A DNA stretch of 10,128 nucleotides from CAVRTJ01 sp964507185 (GTDB lineage Bacteria; Acidobacteriota; UBA4820; DSQY01), in contig CAZDOY010000077.1 of NCBI GenBank assembly GCA_964507185.1, positions 1 to 10,128 of the forward strand, in the 5' to 3' direction. Below the pieces are notes generated by a model. It did not search any database. It was given only the letters and a program-made list of their open reading frames with translations, and had not been told where the DNA came from. Positions 8,274-10,128 of the stretch are shown here, piece after piece. Numbering within the stretch: the stretch's first letter is position 1; each line of letters opens with the position of its first letter. A program made the position numbers and the translations under genes.

Positions 8274-8302
8274 AATCTATGTTCGCGCCCGTCCGGAGAC
8301 AA
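8274..8302 (-). promoter_or_regulatory. Candidate sigma70-type promoter for the 61-aa gene
   Basis: On the - strand, TTGTCT (8302-8297, 4/6 match to the -35 consensus) is followed by an exact 17-bp spacer and TAGATT (8279-8274, 4/6 match to the -10 consensus). Predicted initiation near 8267 gives a leader of roughly 45 nt to ATG8221. Spacing is ideal but both boxes are imperfect. Confidence 0.4.
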
Positions 8303-8492
8303 GCGATGCCGGCGCCCCGGACACTACGCCTGCTTTGCCAGGGGATTCTCGTGGGAGTGCCTGAAAGCGCGTGAAACGGAGAATTGCACGCCTCCCTGCG
8401 ATCTTTGCGCTTTTGGGAGAGCGAACCATCCCTGACTTTCGTCTAGGGGGTGGACTTTTCCGGCTCGCCGGTGCGTTGATTACACTTGGACC

Positions 8493-8517
8493 GGCCGCGC
8501 CGGAATGAGGCGCGGCC
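8493..8517 (+). promoter_or_regulatory. GC-rich hairpin in the leader of the pterin dehydratase gene
   Basis: GGCCGCGCC (8493-8501) pairs perfectly with GGCGCGGCC (8509-8517) around the 7-nt loop GGAATGA. It ends 11 bases before the GGAGG ribosome binding site (8529-8533). There is no T-tract. If transcription starts downstream of TACACT at 8481, the hairpin would sit at the very 5' end of the mRNA, where it could protect against decay. The structure is visible; the role is inferred. Confidence 0.4.
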
Positions 8518-8539
8518 CGAGAAGAAACGGAGGTCGTCC

Positions 8540-8890
8540 ATGGAAAGGCTGACCAGCCAGAAATGCGCACCCTGTGAGGGAGGCGTCCAGCCGCTCACCC
8601 GCGACAAAGCCGCGGAACTGCTCGAACAGCTCCCCTTCTGGAAGCTGGACGAGAAGGCTGCCGAGATCACACGCACCTTCATCTTCAAGGACTTCTACGA
8701 AACCATGGCTTTCGTGAACGCAGTAGCCTGGATCGCCAACCAGGAAGGCCACCACCCCGACATGGAGGTCGGCTACAGCCGGTGCGTCGTGCGTTACAGC
8801 ACCCACGCCATATCGGGGCTGTCCAGGAACGACTTCATCTGCGCCGCGAAGGTCAACGCCCTGATCGGCGTGGGCGAGGAGACCGGCTGA
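8540..8890 (+). CDS. phhB: Pterin-4a-carbinolamine dehydratase (PCD/DCoH/PhhB family, 116 aa)
   Basis: The enzyme dehydrates 4a-hydroxytetrahydrobiopterin to quinonoid dihydropterin, recycling the cofactor of aromatic amino acid hydroxylases. In bacteria lacking those enzymes, relatives are thought to serve other pterin chemistry such as molybdopterin or folate metabolism. The protein opens with LTSQKCAPCEGG, typical of bacterial members, then PFWKLDE. The signature GHHPDMEVGYSRCVVRYSTH supplies the catalytic His pair and the later His, followed by GLSRNDFICAAKVNAL. The length is normal. ATG8540 is set by GGAGG (8529-8533); an upstream in-frame ATG at 8486 would translate through the leader hairpin and is less likely. 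No phenylalanine hydroxylase gene is in the window. It is transcribed towards trpS. Confidence 0.94.
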   Translation: MERLTSQKCAPCEGGVQPLTRDKAAELLEQLPFWKLDEKAAEITRTFIFKDFYETMAFVNAVAWIANQEGHHPDMEVGYSRCVVRYSTHAISGLSRNDFICAAKVNALIGVGEETG

Positions 8891-8897
8891 TACGGGC

Positions 8898-8932
8898 GGA
8901 GCGCGGGACACCAGACGTGTTTCCTGCGCTCC
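8898..8932. terminator. Long hairpin between convergent genes, possible terminator
   Basis: GGAGCGCGGGA (8898-8908) pairs with TCCTGCGCTCC (8922-8932), including one G-U pair. The stem can continue after a 2-nt bulge with CAC/GTG (8909-8911, 8917-8919) around a 5-nt loop. It sits between the stops of phhB (+, 8890) and trpS (-, 8957). No T-run follows on either strand, so classical intrinsic termination is doubtful. It could be a T-less terminator or a 3'-end-protecting structure shared by both transcripts. Confidence 0.4.
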
Positions 8933-8956
8933 ATCATCCCTGTCCCCCAATCTCGT

Positions 8957-9922
8957 TCAGTCTATGCCGCATGCGCTTCTGGCACGGTCCAGCGTGGCCT
9001 GGGCGATGGGGCGCACCCGCGCGGCGCCCGCCCGCATGACGTCTTCGACGTAGTCCGGGCGGCCGGCTAGATCCCTGCGCCGCTCGCGCGCCTCGCCGAA
9101 GGTCTCGTTGAGGATTTCGAGCAGCCGCTTCTTCGCATCCGAATACTTGAGCCCGCCGGCCAGGAAGCGTTCGCGCCATGAGGCCGCTTCCTCGGGCGAA
9201 CAGAACAGTTTGAGCAGGCCGAAGACGTTGTTGGTGTCCGGATCCTTCGGGTCTTCCACGGGCGCGGAGTCCGTGACGATGGCCATGACGCGCTGCCTGA
9301 GGGCCTTGCCCTCCAGGAACATGCCGATGTCGTTCCCGTAGGATTTGCTCATTTTCTGGCCGTCGATGCCCGGCACGACGCCCGTCTCGGCCATGATGCG
9401 ATCCTCGGGGATCACGAAGACCTCCTGCCCGTAAACGTTGTTGTACCGCTGGGCGATGTCCCGCGTCACCTCCACGTGCTGTTTCTGGTCCTTGCCCACG
9501 GGCACGACGTTGGCGTCCACGATGAGGATGTCCGCGGCCATGAGCACGGGGTAGGCGAAGAGCCCGTGGTCGGGCGTGATGCCTTTGGCGAGCTTGTCCT
9601 TGTAGGAGTGACAGCGCTCGAGCAGGCCCATGGGCGTGGCCGTGGTCAGAAGCCAGGTCAGCTCGGGCACCTGGTGGATGTCCGACTGGCGGTAGAACGT
9701 GGCCTTCTTGGGATCCAGGCCCAGGGCCAGGTAGTCCAGCGCCACGTCGCGCACGTTCTCCCTCAGCACCTGAGGGTCCTTCACCGTCGTGAGCGCGTGG
9801 AAGTCCGCGATGAAGTAGAAGGCCTCGCCCTTGTCCTGCAATTCCAGGTGCTGTTTTATGGCGCCGAGATAGTTCCCGATATGGAGCTTGCCAGAAGGCT
9901 GGATGCCCGAAAGAATGCGCAT
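8957..9922 (-). CDS. trpS: Tryptophanyl-tRNA synthetase (321 aa)
   Basis: TrpRS is a class I aminoacyl-tRNA synthetase that charges tRNA-Trp in the cytoplasm. The Rossmann-fold start SGIQPSGKLHIGNYLG carries the HIGH-type motif HIGN (residues 14-17). The Trp/tRNA-binding segment YPVLMAADILI (124-134) is followed by VPVGKDQKQH (140-149), and KMSKS is at 190-194. Length is normal and no key residue is missing. ATG9922 is preceded on the - strand by GGGGAGG, about 9 bases upstream. I found no T-box leader or trp-attenuator-like element upstream, and no convincing promoter. It stands alone, convergent with phhB. Confidence 0.97.
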   Translation of the reverse strand: MRILSGIQPSGKLHIGNYLGAIKQHLELQDKGEAFYFIADFHALTTVKDPQVLRENVRDVALDYLALGLDPKKATFYRQSDIHQVPELTWLLTTATPMGLLERCHSYKDKLAKGITPDHGLFAYPVLMAADILIVDANVVPVGKDQKQHVEVTRDIAQRYNNVYGQEVFVIPEDRIMAETGVVPGIDGQKMSKSYGNDIGMFLEGKALRQRVMAIVTDSAPVEDPKDPDTNNVFGLLKLFCSPEEAASWRERFLAGGLKYSDAKKRLLEILNETFGEARERRRDLAGRPDYVEDVMRAGAARVRPIAQATLDRARSACGID

Positions 9923-10001
9923 GCGAACGGTCCTCCCCGAAACCCGTCAAGACTAGCAAATGCGTGCCCAGGCGCGCAAGGGACGGATATCTGTTTGAAC
10001 A

Positions 10002-10033
10002 GGGAGGATGGGAGGACGGGAGGACGGGAGGAA
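10002..10033 (+). repeat. Four-copy 8-bp tandem repeat with G-quadruplex spacing
   Basis: The units are GGGAGGAT, GGGAGGAC, GGGAGGAC and GGGAGGAA. The four GGG runs at 10002, 10010, 10018 and 10026 are each separated by 5 bases, which satisfies the usual G3-N1-7 quadruplex rule on the + strand. The repeat lies about 80 bp upstream of the trpS start, on its template strand. The rest of 9923-10128 shows no gene that I can support. Confidence 0.8.
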
Positions 10034-10128
10034 GAGATTTCGGAATTGGGATTCAGAAGGCGGCTGGGGGCGGGCCGGTGTGGCGGCGGTTCCATGGACC
10101 GGAAGATTTCACAGTGAGGCGGTGAGGC

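Larger units (their letters stand above)
8222..8539. other. 318-bp divergent intergenic region
   Basis: This region separates the 61-residue gene (-) from the pterin dehydratase gene (+). I see no supportable gene in it. It holds the - strand promoter candidate (8274-8302) with a dyad at its expected start site, and a GC-rich hairpin (8493-8517) before the dehydratase gene. A lone -10-like TACACT (8481-8486) would serve the + strand, but no good -35 partner stands at the right distance. Confidence 0.6.

Noticed and set aside
8486..8539. Upstream ATG extension of the pterin dehydratase
   Set aside because: It would run through the GC hairpin and lacks a ribosome binding site, whereas ATG8540 has GGAGG and gives the normal N-terminus.
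9950..9979. TTGCGC-18-TAGTCT as a trpS promoter on the - strand
   Set aside because: Both boxes match only about half of the consensus, which is no better than chance in this composition.
9476..10117. 213-codon + strand frame through the 5' part of trpS and the 8-bp repeat
   Set aside because: It is antisense to trpS, His/Val-rich, and has no ribosome binding site or family resemblance.

Overview
The window is GC-rich bacterial chromosome, densely coded, with high G/C at third codon positions and SD-led ATG/GTG starts. A two-TM FtsH and an exported Memo-like protein fit a Gram-negative cell. The order tRNA(CAT)-tilS-hpt-ftsH-folP, the N-terminally extended FolP and the short TilS look most like Deltaproteobacteria/Desulfobacterota-type genomes. 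That placement is an inference from gene order and is not certain.

Left part (4-6730, all + strand): a complete tRNA with anticodon CAT stands directly upstream of tilS (tRNA-Ile lysidine synthase). It is followed by hpt (hypoxanthine phosphoribosyltransferase family, with an altered active-site loop), ftsH (membrane AAA+ zinc protease) behind a foldable leader, and folP (dihydropteroate synthase with an N-terminal domain of about 145 residues). A pair from the AtuA/DUF1446 family comes next, a large subunit and a separate small C-terminal-type subunit with 1 bp between them. A strong hairpin-plus-T-tract terminator closes this block.

Middle part (6749-8302, - strand): a Memo-family protein with an N-terminal export signal, and upstream of it a 61-residue Lys/Pro-rich hydrophilic protein of unknown function with an excellent ribosome binding site. 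Upstream of the small gene is a plausible sigma70-type promoter, with a 12-bp dyad where transcription should start.

Right part (8540-10128): pterin-4a-carbinolamine dehydratase (+ strand) runs convergently towards trpS (- strand), with a long hairpin between them. Upstream of trpS lies a four-copy 8-bp tandem repeat that also has G-quadruplex spacing.

Most genes are housekeeping: tRNA decoding and charging (tRNA, TilS, TrpRS), purine salvage (Hpt), folate/pterin chemistry (FolP, PCD) and membrane proteolysis (FtsH). The parts least explained by known biology are the 61-residue protein with the exported Memo protein, the orphan AtuA pair, the tilS frame with no ordinary start codon outside the tRNA gene, and the Hpt active-site loop. 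I saw no CRISPR array, insertion sequence, phage gene or toxin-antitoxin pair, and nothing that clearly forms a new multi-gene system.
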